Positions 8,305 to 18,235 of a DNA stretch of 64,000 nt are shown piece by piece; positions within the stretch are counted from its first letter, which is position 1, and every line of letters starts with the position of its first letter. The stretch spans positions 1-64,000 of the forward strand of contig CAWCTF010000001.1 of the NCBI GenBank assembly GCA_963798435.1, given 5' to 3'. Both the position numbers and the translations under genes were made by a program. The stretch is from JALHST01 sp963798435. Lineage in GTDB: Bacteria; Bacteroidota; Bacteroidia; Flavobacteriales; Flavobacteriaceae. Below the pieces are notes generated by a model. The model was given only the letters and a program-made list of their open reading frames with translations, was not told where the DNA came from and made no database searches.

Positions 8305-9609
8305 ATGAAAAATAGTTATACAATGATTACTCATATACGATACAAAACCGCTGTTTTCCTGGGATGTTTGTTTTTGGGTATTGGGCTTACTGCTCAAGAT
8401 ACTCCTGTTCTTTCCCTAACGGAAGCCTATGAACAAGTTGCGCGCAACTACCCCCTAATCGAAAACAAGGCGCTTTTACAGGCTATTTCTGAATCGAACA
8501 TGACCTTGCTGAACAAAGAGAAACTGCCCACAATTACGCTTAACGGCGTGGGGCAGCTACAATCGGAAAATGTCAGCATTGGAGCGCCTGGATCTCCCGT
8601 GCATATCGATGCCCCCTTGGAAACTTACAAGGCGTATTTGGAAGCGAACTTTAATATCTATGATGGCGGATTGGTCAATGCCAAAAAAGAATTGGAAACT
8701 GCAGCCTTAAAAGCGAACCAGCAAGGGTTAAAAGTGTCGCTCCGTTTTTTAAAGGACCGTATCAATGCACTCTTTTTTGCCATAAAATTAGCCCGTGAGC
8801 AACAGGCCTTGTATGCAATTTCCATTGAGGATATCGCCACCAACATCTCAGTTTTACAAGCGGGATCCGACAATGGAACGGTTTTACCGAGTGATCTTGC
8901 CAAGCTTAAGGTGCGCAAACTAGAGCTGGAGTCGGAAAACATAAAATTAAAAGGCGATATCAAGGCGTATTTTAGTGTCTTAAATGCCTTAATGGGCAGT
9001 GATTTTAGCGATACTACGGTTTTAAAGGTGCCTGAAACTACGGCCTTGGGCCTACGTCCAGAGGTCACCCGACCAGAGCAATTGCTCTACCAGTACCAAA
9101 AAGAAGCCTTATTGGCGCAGGAAAAAAGTATCGATGCTACCCGAATGCCAAAACTGACCTTGTTCGCTCAAGGAGGTGCCGGCTACCCCAACCCTGTAAA
9201 TTTTGCCGATATCTCAAATAGCCCGTATGCACTGGGCGGTGTTCGGTTAAACTGGAATGTTTTTGATTGGGGCAAGGCGAAAAACGAACGTCAAAAAATC
9301 GAACTACAGGTGGCTCAAATAGACGTGGATAGAAAAACCTTTGAGTTTGATATCACCTCCAGAAATACTGAATTCGAGGAAAAAATGGCAGCGTTACATG
9401 CCCAAATTGTTAATGACCTTCAAATTACCGCCTTGCAAGAAACCATTCTGGCCCAGACCAAGGTGCAGTTGCAAGAAGGGGTCATCAATGCCAATGATTA
9501 CATCTTACAGGTGAATGCCGAATTATCGGCAAGGCAACAATTACAAGTACACCAAGTGCAATTGCAACAACAACAAATTGAGTATTTAACCCTATTCGGA
9601 AAATTATAA
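8305..9609 (+). CDS. TolC-family outer membrane efflux channel
   Basis: A 434-residue outer membrane factor. The signal peptide is TAVFLGCLFLGIGLTAQ, cleaved near residue 31. It is followed by LSLTEAYEQVARNYPLIENK, the standard TolC opening, and by long periodic coiled-coil helices. Two repeats of the TolC fold are suggested by the outer-strand segments ANFNIYDGGLVNAKKELE and LNWNVFDWGKAKNERQKIEL, the usual 'hydrophobic-x-D-G/W-G' turns before each hairpin. It is the first gene of the operon, with the HlyD gene 3 bp downstream. ATG 8323 is an alternative start. It should form the exit duct for the ABC pump encoded downstream. Confidence 0.9.
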   Translation: MKNSYTMITHIRYKTAVFLGCLFLGIGLTAQDTPVLSLTEAYEQVARNYPLIENKALLQAISESNMTLLNKEKLPTITLNGVGQLQSENVSIGAPGSPVHIDAPLETYKAYLEANFNIYDGGLVNAKKELETAALKANQQGLKVSLRFLKDRINALFFAIKLAREQQALYAISIEDIATNISVLQAGSDNGTVLPSDLAKLKVRKLELESENIKLKGDIKAYFSVLNALMGSDFSDTTVLKVPETTALGLRPEVTRPEQLLYQYQKEALLAQEKSIDATRMPKLTLFAQGGAGYPNPVNFADISNSPYALGGVRLNWNVFDWGKAKNERQKIELQVAQIDVDRKTFEFDITSRNTEFEEKMAALHAQIVNDLQITALQETILAQTKVQLQEGVINANDYILQVNAELSARQQLQVHQVQLQQQQIEYLTLFGKL

Positions 9610-9612
9610 GTA

Positions 9613-10518
9613 ATGAAAACGAAATCAGTATCTCTTTTTGCCCTTGCCCTCCTACTCTTCTCTTGTGGAACGAATGACACTGCCGATGCCTTTGGTAATT
9701 TTGAGGCCACCACCATCATGGTAAGTGCAAAGGGCAACGGTACGTTGGTTCATTTTGAGGTCAATGAGGGCGATGTGCTGCAAAAAAATCAACGCCTAGG
9801 AACCATCGATACCACCCAGGTGCATCTTGAAAAATTGCAATTACTGGCACGGTTGGAAGCATTGGACTTAAAATTGCAGGAAGCCGCACCAGAAATCGCC
9901 ATTTTAATCGAGAAAAAGAAAAACATGACCCGAGAGCGCAACCGTACCGCCAACTTAGTGGAGAAAAAAGCGGCAACGCAAAAACAATTAGACGATTTGA
10001 ATGGGGAATTAGACGTGGTTAACCAGCAAATAAACTCCACCCAACAACAGATCAGTTTGGCCAACCGCAGCATTCTTTCTGAACGAAAGCCGATCGAAGC
10101 GCAAATTGCTTCCTTGGAAAATAGAATTAAGGATTATCAAATCAACAGTCCCATCAACGGTACGGTACTGAACACCTTTGCAGAACCTTTTGAATTGGTC
10201 AACATCGGGAGTCCGCTCTTTAAAATCGCCAATTTGGATACCTTAAAATTACGTGCTTACACAAGCGCCCTCCTTCTTCAAAATGTAAAACTAAATGATG
10301 CGGTAACGGTTTTGATCGATAAGGGGGAGGATGCCTATAAAGAACTAAATGGTACCATACATTGGATTGCCAGTGAGGCAGAATTCACCCCAAAATCAAT
10401 TGAGACCAAAGAAGACCGGGTAAACCTGGTATATGCCATAGACGTATTGGTAAAAAATGATGGGACACTTAAAATAGGCATGCCCGGAGAAGTAAAATTC
10501 AATAATAGCAACGATTGA
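9613..10518 (+). CDS. HlyD-family periplasmic adaptor lipoprotein
   Basis: A 301-residue membrane fusion protein. The N-terminus is a lipoprotein signal, LFALALLLFSCGTN, with the lipidated Cys at about 18. A biotinyl-lipoyl half motif (ISAKGNGTLVHFEVNEGD-like) follows, then an alpha-helical hairpin of coiled coil, the second lipoyl half INSPINGTVLNTFAEP, and a beta-barrel domain. It links the inner-membrane ABC complex to TolC. It overlaps the next gene by 4 bp (ATGA), evidence of a single transcript. It resembles YbhG/YhiI; the substrate is not evident. Confidence 0.88.
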   Translation: MKTKSVSLFALALLLFSCGTNDTADAFGNFEATTIMVSAKGNGTLVHFEVNEGDVLQKNQRLGTIDTTQVHLEKLQLLARLEALDLKLQEAAPEIAILIEKKKNMTRERNRTANLVEKKAATQKQLDDLNGELDVVNQQINSTQQQISLANRSILSERKPIEAQIASLENRIKDYQINSPINGTVLNTFAEPFELVNIGSPLFKIANLDTLKLRAYTSALLLQNVKLNDAVTVLIDKGEDAYKELNGTIHWIASEAEFTPKSIETKEDRVNLVYAIDVLVKNDGTLKIGMPGEVKFNNSND

Positions 10519-11429
10519 TGACGGCAATTGAGGTAAAGGGTATTAGCAAAAATTACAAAGACCTAAAGGCGGTAAGCGATATTTCCTTTTCGGTAGATGA
10601 GGGCGAGCTTTTCGGGTTAATTGGTCCTGATGGTGCCGGAAAATCGACTTTATTTCGCATTCTTACCACCCTACTTTTAGCCGACGTGGGAGAAGCCTAT
10701 GTTGTGGGGCATCATGTGGTGCGGGACTTTAAAGAAATTAGAAAAATCGTAGGCTATATGCCGGGGCGCTTTTCATTATATCCCGATCTAAGTGTTGAGG
10801 AGAACCTTACTTTTTTTGCAACCATTTTTGGTACCAGTATCACGGAAAACTATGATTTGATAAAGGATATCTACGTACAACTAGAACCCTTTAAAAACAG
10901 GCCTGCAGGGAAGCTATCCGGCGGAATGAAGCAAAAATTGGCGCTGTGTTGCGCCTTGATCCATAAGCCCCGGGTATTGTTTTTAGATGAGCCTACCACC
11001 GGGGTTGATGCAGTAAGTAGAACAGAGTTTTGGGAAATGTTGAAATCCTTAAAGGAGAAGGGCATTGCCATTTTAGTGAGCACCCCCTATATGGATGAGG
11101 CCACCCTTTGTGATCGTATCGCTTTGATACAAAAAGGGTCGATCTTAAAAATCGATTCGCCCAAGCAAATCATTGCCGATTTTGACAAACCCTTATTTGC
11201 TATTAGAACTACCGATACCTACAGAATGATGCTGTATTTAAGGGAACAGGAATTCACGGAAAGCGCCTTGCCCTTTGGGGAAAGTATACACCTTATCACC
11301 AAGGAACCCTATAAAGTCGAGCAAATTGAGCACCATTTAAACACCGCTGGATTTAAAGCGTTCAATGTAGCAAAAATAGCCGCCTCGGTAGAAGATGTTT
11401 TTTTGGACATAAGCAATGAAGTAGCTTAA
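10515..11429 (+). CDS. ABC transporter ATP-binding protein (first NBD)
   Basis: A 304-residue ATPase of the YbhF/CcmA-like export type. Visible motifs: Walker A GPDGAGKST (res ~38-46), signature LSGGMKQKLAL, Walker B VLFLDEPTTGVD with catalytic Glu. The switch region reads LVSTPYMDEA, with Pro where the H-loop His is normal. A 100-residue C-terminal extension follows. Together with the next gene it corresponds to the two halves of YbhF. Its good signature and poor H-loop complement the second ATPase, so a heterodimer with one canonical ATP site is expected. It lies 1 bp from the next gene. Confidence 0.9.
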   Translation: MMTAIEVKGISKNYKDLKAVSDISFSVDEGELFGLIGPDGAGKSTLFRILTTLLLADVGEAYVVGHHVVRDFKEIRKIVGYMPGRFSLYPDLSVEENLTFFATIFGTSITENYDLIKDIYVQLEPFKNRPAGKLSGGMKQKLALCCALIHKPRVLFLDEPTTGVDAVSRTEFWEMLKSLKEKGIAILVSTPYMDEATLCDRIALIQKGSILKIDSPKQIIADFDKPLFAIRTTDTYRMMLYLREQEFTESALPFGESIHLITKEPYKVEQIEHHLNTAGFKAFNVAKIAASVEDVFLDISNEVA

Positions 11430-11430
11430 A

Positions 11431-12162
11431 ATGGATACAACGGCAATCATACAGGTAAAAGAACTCACCAAGCGTTTTGGTGATTTTACGGCCGTAAACG
11501 CTATTTCATTTGATGTGAAGAAGGGGGAGATCTTTGGATTTTTAGGGGCCAACGGTGCCGGTAAAACCACGGCGATCAAAATGTTGATCGGCTTGAGTCA
11601 ACCTACCGAGGGTACGGGTACGGTAGCCGGTTTTGATATGAAAAGCCAGGCCGAGGAAATTAAAAAGCATATCGGGTACATGTCTCAAAAATTCAGTTTG
11701 TACGATGATCTGACCGTGATAGAAAACATTCGCTTTTTTGGGGGTATCTATGGACTTTCACGCCAACGGATCAAAGAAAAAACAAACGTGATCTTAGAGG
11801 AATTAACACTAAAAGAGGTACGCAATGCTTTAGTAGCCTCATTGCCCTTGGGATGGAAACAACGCTTGGCCTTTGCCATATCGATGGTACATGATCCTGC
11901 GATCGTTTTTTTAGACGAGCCTACAGGGGGAGTTGACCCAAGGGTACGTCGGCAGTTTTGGGAAACCATTTATGAGGTGGCCGAAAAAGGACGGACCGTT
12001 TTTGTAACAACCCATTATATGGATGAGGCCGAATACTGTAATCGCGTCTCCATCATGGTAGACGGTAAAATAGAAGCCTTGGGAAGTCCACAGCAATTAA
12101 AAAAACAATTCGATGCAGCTTCCATGGATGAAGTATTCTTAAAATTAGCACGAAAAAAATGA
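11431..12162 (+). CDS. ABC transporter ATP-binding protein (second NBD)
   Basis: A 243-residue ATPase. Walker A is GANGAGKTTA, Walker B IVFLDEPTGGVDP and the H-loop VTTHYMDEAEYCNR is canonical. The signature, normally LSGGxxQR, reads LPLGWKQRLAF and so is degenerate. This is the mirror image of the preceding protein, as in the two halves of E. coli YbhF. It is transcribed with the flanking genes. The stop overlaps an ATG of a 40-codon frame that fills the gap before the permease. Confidence 0.9.
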   Translation: MDTTAIIQVKELTKRFGDFTAVNAISFDVKKGEIFGFLGANGAGKTTAIKMLIGLSQPTEGTGTVAGFDMKSQAEEIKKHIGYMSQKFSLYDDLTVIENIRFFGGIYGLSRQRIKEKTNVILEELTLKEVRNALVASLPLGWKQRLAFAISMVHDPAIVFLDEPTGGVDPRVRRQFWETIYEVAEKGRTVFVTTHYMDEAEYCNRVSIMVDGKIEALGSPQQLKKQFDAASMDEVFLKLARKK

Positions 12163-12281
12163 TCAATACAGAGGCGTACCCAGCCATTGCAGAGGCAGGC
12201 CCAAAGGAGCCCGTAGGGGTTACATACTTGACCATGCCCGATGCGACCGGGTTTAATACATACAGTAGTGAAACAACGTAG
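12159..12281 (+). CDS. Possible small ORF in the export operon
   Basis: A 40-residue frame starting in an ATGA overlap with the second ATPase stop and ending at TAG 12279-12281. The peptide (MINTEAYPAIAEAG...) has no membrane segment and no recognised family. The 161-bp gap it sits in is odd for an operon whose other joints are overlaps or a few bases. It could be a real small protein, a remnant, or chance. Confidence 0.25.
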   Translation: MINTEAYPAIAEAGPKEPVGVTYLTMPDATGFNTYSSETT

Positions 12282-12323
12282 AACACATAAAAGGTTTCCA
12301 TCAAATTCATAAGCGATTCAGTA

Positions 12324-13433
12324 ATGTTGAAGATATTTTGGGCATTCATAGTCAAGGAATTTTATCACATTTTACGTGATAAACGTACGCTCCTTATTTT
12401 ATTTGGCATTCCGGTGGCCTTGGTCTTATTGTTCGGCTATACGGTTACCAATGAGTTTAAAGGTGCCCAAATGGATGTGTTGGATTATGCAAAAGACGCT
12501 ACAAGTGCTGAACTCATTGCACATATGCAAAGTTCCGGACATTTTAAGGTACGCAAACTTATACGCTCAGAACAGGAACTGGAAGCGGGTTTTCAAGAAG
12601 GGAGTACAAAATTGGTGATGGTCATCCCCAACCATTTTAGTGAAGATCTGTTTCGTAATAAGTCGATCAACATTCAGCTCCTTACCGATGGTTCTGACCC
12701 CAACAATGCCAATACCTTGGTGCAATATGCAACAAGTATGATCAATATGTTCAAAAAGAACCAACTGAATGAGGGGAACAACCCACGGGCCATTACCGTA
12801 GAAAGCAGGATGTTATATAACCCGCAACTCATCAGTGCCTATAATTTTATTCCAGGTACCATCGGCCTCATCTTATTGATCATCTCGGCCATGCTTACTT
12901 CGTTAACGATCGCAAAGGAAAAGGAAACAGGCACCATGGAAATTTTATTGGTTTCCCCCTTATCCCCTTTGTTGATTATTTTAGGAAAAGTCACACCGTA
13001 TGCGCTTTTGGCCTTTATCGATGCCCTTCTGGTTTTGATTTTGGGGTATTTTGTGTTCAAAGTACCCATCTTAGGAAATTTGACGATTTTACTGTTGTCC
13101 TGTCTCTTGTATGTCATCACCTGCTTGGCATTAGGTACGTTGATTTCTACGGTTTCCAAAACACAACAAGATGCCATGATGCGCTCCCTCATTGGCTTAA
13201 TGATGCCTTCCCTGATTTTATCCGGATTTCTTTTTCCCTTGACAAGTATGCCTTTGCTACTTCAATACATTAGCAAAATAATACCGGCAACCTATTTCAT
13301 TGAGATTTTAAAGGGGGTAATGTTAAGAGGTGTTGGATTGCGATTTATTGTCTACGAGGTACTCATCTTGCTGGTGTTGACCACCCTGTTCTTATTGATT
13401 GCCTGGAAAAATTTTAAAATACGATTGGAATGA
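12324..13433 (+). CDS. ABC-2 type permease (first)
   Basis: A 369-residue inner-membrane permease of the YbhS/YhhJ type. An N-terminal membrane helix (LLILFGIPVALVLLFGYTV) is followed by a large extracytoplasmic domain (about res 45-175), then five hydrophobic segments. The conserved ABC-2 motif AKEKETGTMEILLVSPLSPL sits in the coupling region. It overlaps the next permease gene by 4 bp, and the two should pair in one complex with the two ATPases. Confidence 0.9.
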   Translation: MLKIFWAFIVKEFYHILRDKRTLLILFGIPVALVLLFGYTVTNEFKGAQMDVLDYAKDATSAELIAHMQSSGHFKVRKLIRSEQELEAGFQEGSTKLVMVIPNHFSEDLFRNKSINIQLLTDGSDPNNANTLVQYATSMINMFKKNQLNEGNNPRAITVESRMLYNPQLISAYNFIPGTIGLILLIISAMLTSLTIAKEKETGTMEILLVSPLSPLLIILGKVTPYALLAFIDALLVLILGYFVFKVPILGNLTILLLSCLLYVITCLALGTLISTVSKTQQDAMMRSLIGLMMPSLILSGFLFPLTSMPLLLQYISKIIPATYFIEILKGVMLRGVGLRFIVYEVLILLVLTTLFLLIAWKNFKIRLE

Positions 13434-14539
13434 AACTATTGGGATATCTGATACAAAAGGAATTTCTACAGATCATTAGAAACAAGGCCTTGTTGCCCAT
13501 GATGACGCTCTTGCCCATTATTCAACTCATCGTATTATCAAATGCGGCCACGAATGAAGTAAAGCAGGTAAATTTGGTCATTGTCGACTTAGATCAAAGC
13601 GAACAGTCTCGTTTATTAAACCGAAAAATCTCGGCGAACGAGCGATTTTCATTAATCGCCACGCCCTTTAGTACCAAAGAGGCCCTCACCTATTTGCAAG
13701 CCAACACGAGTGATGTCATCCTTGAAATCCCCAATGGTTTTGAAAGGAATTTTGAACGTGGGGAACGACCGAAACTACAACTCTTGGTGAATGCGACGAA
13801 TGGGCAACAAGCCATTGTCGGGTCCGGGTATTTAGCAAGTATTATTGGCTCATTTAACGCCGAATTGATACAGCAATCGTTCCCAAATCAAAGGTTGGCC
13901 CAAGTGACCATATCGGCGAGAAATTGGTACAATCCAGAGTTGAACTATTCCCATTTCATGGCACCCGGTATTTTGGCTGAACTCACGGCGTTATTGACGA
14001 TCGTACTTTCGGCTATGAATGTGGTGCGGGAACGAGAGATCGGCACCATAGAGCAGATCAATGTAACGCCCATCAAAAAATGGCAATTCATACTGGGCAA
14101 ATTGATTCCGTTTTTATGTATTGGCCTCTTTATATTGGTGGTGGGCATCACCGCCAGCAAATTGATTTTTGATATTCCTATTAAAGGAAGTCTCCTATTA
14201 ATATTCGGCTATGCCATCGTGAACCTTATTGCGGTTCTTGGGTTGGGACTTTTAATATCGAATTTTGCGGATACGCAGCAACAGGCCATTTTTATCGCCT
14301 TCTTCTTTATCATTATTTTTATCTTGATGTGTGGTCTCTTTACGCCCATCGAAAGCATGCCGAAGTGGGCACAGGTACTGACCATTCCCAACCCGTTGGC
14401 CCAGTTTATTTCGGTATCCAGAAAAGTTTTGATGAAGGGCAGCGGCTTTTGGGATATTCGTTTTGAGTTTCTTTACACCGTTGTTTTGGCCCTTGTTTTC
14501 AATACGTTGGCGATATGGAGTTATAAAAAACAGTCGTAA
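13430..14539 (+). CDS. ABC-2 type permease (second)
   Basis: 369 residues, a paralogue of the preceding permease with the same plan: an N-terminal helix, a periplasmic domain (about res 40-170) and five C-terminal membrane segments, with the motif VVREREIGTIEQINVTPIKK. It corresponds to YbhR. It is the last gene of the operon; a gap of about 240 bp with no gene follows. The exported compound cannot be read from sequence; related pumps move drugs, bile salts or lipids. Confidence 0.9.
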   Translation: MKLLGYLIQKEFLQIIRNKALLPMMTLLPIIQLIVLSNAATNEVKQVNLVIVDLDQSEQSRLLNRKISANERFSLIATPFSTKEALTYLQANTSDVILEIPNGFERNFERGERPKLQLLVNATNGQQAIVGSGYLASIIGSFNAELIQQSFPNQRLAQVTISARNWYNPELNYSHFMAPGILAELTALLTIVLSAMNVVREREIGTIEQINVTPIKKWQFILGKLIPFLCIGLFILVVGITASKLIFDIPIKGSLLLIFGYAIVNLIAVLGLGLLISNFADTQQQAIFIAFFFIIIFILMCGLFTPIESMPKWAQVLTIPNPLAQFISVSRKVLMKGSGFWDIRFEFLYTVVLALVFNTLAIWSYKKQS

Positions 14540-14782
14540 ACCTTATAACATAAATGCAAGTGGTTTTTTTCCCTTTTGATACGTTTAAAAACGTAAAGTC
14601 GCATTTTGGGTTACAAATTGGTCATTAATCCAGTTGTTTTATTAAAGTTCGATAATAACGTTCCTATTATACTGCGCTGTTTTGACGAGCGAGCGGCCAA
14701 ATAGAACGTGTAGCGTACACCATGTTTGTTGAACCCCAAAGTATGGCTATCTTCGTATTTTACGAAACCAAATTAGTGCAAC

Positions 14783-16967
14783 ATGGCCGCAATCAAGAAG
14801 TTCGGAACCTTTGCGGGGGTTTTTACCCCTTCCCTACTTACCATCTTGGGCGTTATCATGTATATGCGATTGGGTTGGGTAGTGGGCAATGCCGGATTGA
14901 TTGGCGCTATTGTCATAATCTTGATTGCCCACGTAATTTCGATAACTACGGGGTTAAGCATTTCTTCGGTTGCAACCGACAAAAAAATCGGGGCTGGTGG
15001 GGTGTATTATGTGCTTTCCCGTAGTATGGGGATTCCCATAGGGGGATCCATAGGCATTGCCCTATATATTGGTACTGCCTTCTCTATTGCCCTTTATTTA
15101 ATCGGTTTTGCCGAAAGCTTTAATGGGTATTTCGGTTTTGGAATGACCATCAATGACTTTCGGATCGACGGGTACCATTGCCCTGGTTTTGTTAACGGCC
15201 CTCGCCTTGATAAGCACTACGGCCGCGATCAAGGCCCAGTACATCATCCTTACCGCAATTGCGGTATCCTTGGTGTCCATCGTACTTGGCAGTCATGAAT
15301 TCGCACCCGAAAACATAAAGTTATTTGCCAATGAAGGTGATGTCAGCCTAGAAATCGTATTTGCCATATTTTTTCCGGCAGTTACCGGTTTCACCGCAGG
15401 GATTGCGATGAGTGGGGATTTAAAAGACCCTAAAAGCGCCATCCCCAAAGGAACACTTTATGCCATTGGGGTCGGGTTGGGAGTTTATCTTTCCCTTGCC
15501 GTATTTATGGCGTTGACCATCAACGATACCGAGTTAAAATCTGATTATAATATCTTGATGAAAATGGCCCTTTATGCCCCTGCCGTGGTCGCGGGAATTT
15601 GGGGGGCCACGCTTTCATCGGCATTGGGCGGCCTTCTCGGAGGACCGCGAATCTTAAAGGCCATGTCGGTCGATAAGGTAACGCCCAGGATGTTCGCAAA
15701 GGGACGTGGTAAAAGCGGGAACCCGGTATATGCATTGCTCCTCGTATTTCTTATTGCCGAAGCGGGTATTTTAATCGGCGAGCTGGATGTGATCGCCCGG
15801 GTGGTCTCAATGTTTTATCTGACCGCCTATGGGTTTATCAACATTGCCTTCTTCCTCGAAAACTGGGCAAATCCTGATTTTCAGCCTACATTTAAAGTGA
15901 AACGATGGATAGGCTTCCTCGGTTTTATAGCGTGTTTTGGGGTAATGTTCAAGTTAGACATCCTAGCCATGATCGGCGCCTTGGTAGTCATCGGCGGACT
16001 CTACTTTTTGTTGCAGCGAAAAGAAATTAAGATAAATTCGAACGACGTATGGCTCAGCGTTTGGGAAAACATTGTCAACAAGGGACTTAAGCGGATCAAT
16101 AACGAAGAAAATGAGAACTCGAGTTGGAACCCCAACATCATATTGTTCAGCGGCGAAAGCGACCATCAGAAATATCTTTTGGGGTTAAGCAAGGCAGTTT
16201 CAGGGCGTACGGGCATCGTTACCAATTTTAAATTAGTAATAGATAAGAACAATACCAAGCCCTTCAAAAGAACCGAACAGATTATTCGGGATGAGCACTT
16301 TAAGGAACTCGGCATTTTTGCGCGGCAGATCAAAGTAGAGAACATCTATACGGGAATCACCAGCATCGCTACCTCGTTTGGGTTTTCAGGAGTCGAACCC
16401 AATACCGTCATGATGGGGTGGCCCAAAGGCCTCGAAAACTCCACGGAGTATGCCGATATGACCGAAACCCTCTTGTACCTTGATTACAACCTCCTTTATT
16501 TGGATTTTGACAAAAAGGCGAAATTCGGAAACTATAGCAGTGTTGATCTCTGGTGGCGCGAAACGGATAGTAAAAATGCCGAAATGATGCTCAACATAGC
16601 CCGTTTTATCATCTCCTCGCCCAAATGGAACAATACGGCCGTGCGCGTTTTGTTTGTAAATAATAACAATGCTGACAATGCCATGATCCATGCGAAAATC
16701 AAAAAACTCGTAGAAGATCTGCGGGTGCTCGTTGAGATCAAGATTATCGACAATGCCATTCAAGAAATACCTTTTTATGATCTTATTGCACAGTATTCAG
16801 CAACGACCAATCTGACCTTGATCGGGATCCCGAATTATAAAATCGAAGAACAGGCGGCTTTTGTATTGAAAACCAATCACTTGTTCGAAACCATTGGCTC
16901 TACCCTCTTGGTAAAAGCGGCCAATAATTTTAATGTCCTGGATCTAAACTTTAAAAAGGCGCAATAG
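14783..16967 (+). pseudogene. SLC12-like amino acid/cation-chloride permease, one frameshift
   Basis: An APC-superfamily transporter close to bacterial homologues of Na-K-Cl cotransporters. TM1 is the family hallmark TPSLLTILGVIMYMRLGWVV, followed by AHVISITTGLSISSVATDKK and IGAGGVYYVLSRSMGIPIGG. A single-base shift near 15145-15165 separates the first four membrane segments from the rest (resuming as STGTIALVLLTALALISTTA). The second part holds the remaining membrane segments and a soluble SLC12 C-terminal domain of about 250 residues. Corrected length is about 728 residues, normal for the family. The sense on both sides is undamaged, so sequence error is as likely as loss of function. No operon partner. 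Confidence 0.8.
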
Positions 16968-17130
16968 GTTGAAAAACGGAGTTTAGGTCACATACTAATC
17001 ACTAGTATACCGTAGGCTAAAATCAATGTCTATCCTCCTAGCTTCCTATACAGCAAAAGTTTCGACGAGCAGACCACCCTTAAAAGCGGAATCACCCTTT
17101 TGGGCAACCACTTTCTGAAAAGAAGGATTC

Positions 17131-17979
17131 TTATTTTTTTGTATAAAACCGAAACGATTTATCGAACAAGATTCCATACAGTGCTTTTACCGGGTTGGTT
17201 TCTTTTTTCTGTTTAAACAACCCCACCGTCAAGGTCAACCAGGACAAATAGGGTTTATCATGATGTAGCTCATGGTGACCAATGCCAAAGCCCATCGGAA
17301 ACCAGTATGTATTGCTGGTACCATCGGGATTCGTACCCATATGTTCACACCAGTTCCTCAGTACCGATACCACATTAAAAGCAAGCAACGTACCCCCTAT
17401 AAACCACAATGATGGTTGTACCAAGACAAACCAAAGGGCACTAAGAACTATGGAGAAGATGAAATAGGCCCAACTAATGTGAATTTCCTTGGTTGGAGCC
17501 CTTTTATTCTCTTCCTTTTGATAATTCATGACCAGGTAAAAGGTATAGAGTAACGGGATGCATTCGCAAAGAATGTAGTAAAACCGATTTTTTAGGTATA
17601 GTTTGCGCAGCACCGGTGGTGAAATAGGATCATTGTCCGAATTGGTGTCCCGATGATGGATCAAATGATATTTTCGATAGAGCTCCCCAACGGGTAAAAA
17701 AATCAAGGCGGCACTGATATTGGCAATCAAGCGATCCATCTTCGTCCGGGTAATCGATTTATGAACACCATCGTGGAGGGAGACGATCACATACGAATGC
17801 ATTAATACCCCGGCGGGAATGCAGGCCCAATACCGCCCCGTTTCGAATAAATGCATCATATAGCCGATGGCCAAAAGTAAGAGGCTTGCCATGCTTATCG
17901 TGGCGAAGGGAATAAGGTAGGTATGTTTTCTAAAGCGCTTCTCGAGATTGATTTCCAGGCTGGGTTGGTTTTTGGTCAT
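17131..17979 (-). CDS. Fatty acid desaturase family protein
   Basis: A 282-residue membrane di-iron enzyme. All three histidine boxes are present: HDGVH (res ~69), HLIHHRD (~105) and HHELHHDKP (~237), with four or more hydrophobic segments between them in the usual order. It should introduce a double bond, or hydroxylate or oxidise, on a lipid chain. Length is short for an acyl-CoA desaturase with an extra domain and suits the compact FA_desaturase family. It is monocistronic and convergent with the transporter gene. The lipid substrate is not identified; a carotenoid-type hydroxylase or ketolase is possible but less likely. Confidence 0.82.
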   Translation of the reverse strand: MTKNQPSLEINLEKRFRKHTYLIPFATISMASLLLLAIGYMMHLFETGRYWACIPAGVLMHSYVIVSLHDGVHKSITRTKMDRLIANISAALIFLPVGELYRKYHLIHHRDTNSDNDPISPPVLRKLYLKNRFYYILCECIPLLYTFYLVMNYQKEENKRAPTKEIHISWAYFIFSIVLSALWFVLVQPSLWFIGGTLLAFNVVSVLRNWCEHMGTNPDGTSNTYWFPMGFGIGHHELHHDKPYLSWLTLTVGLFKQKKETNPVKALYGILFDKSFRFYTKK

Positions 17980-18235
17980 TTTTGTTGGTTACATATATTT
18001 CGATCGTTTTCTTCTAACGATAGCTGCATTTTTTTAATTACACGTTCAAAAATTAATGAAATAACTTTAAATATACAAAACCGACCCTAACTCAAAATTT
18101 TAATTGAAGCATGTTGCCATGAATGCATAGCTACGCGGCCAATTTCGGGGTATTTAATGGACTTGAACTAGGAATATTTATTTAAAAACGCTTATCTTGT
18201 TTCTCTATAAACCACTTCCTAAAACTCCCGTTCTC

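Noticed and set aside
12053..12355. Minus-strand frame with membrane-like segments over the export operon
   Set aside because: It overlaps the ends of the second ATPase and the first permease, which are clearly real, and its hydrophobicity follows from the complementary strand of this gap.
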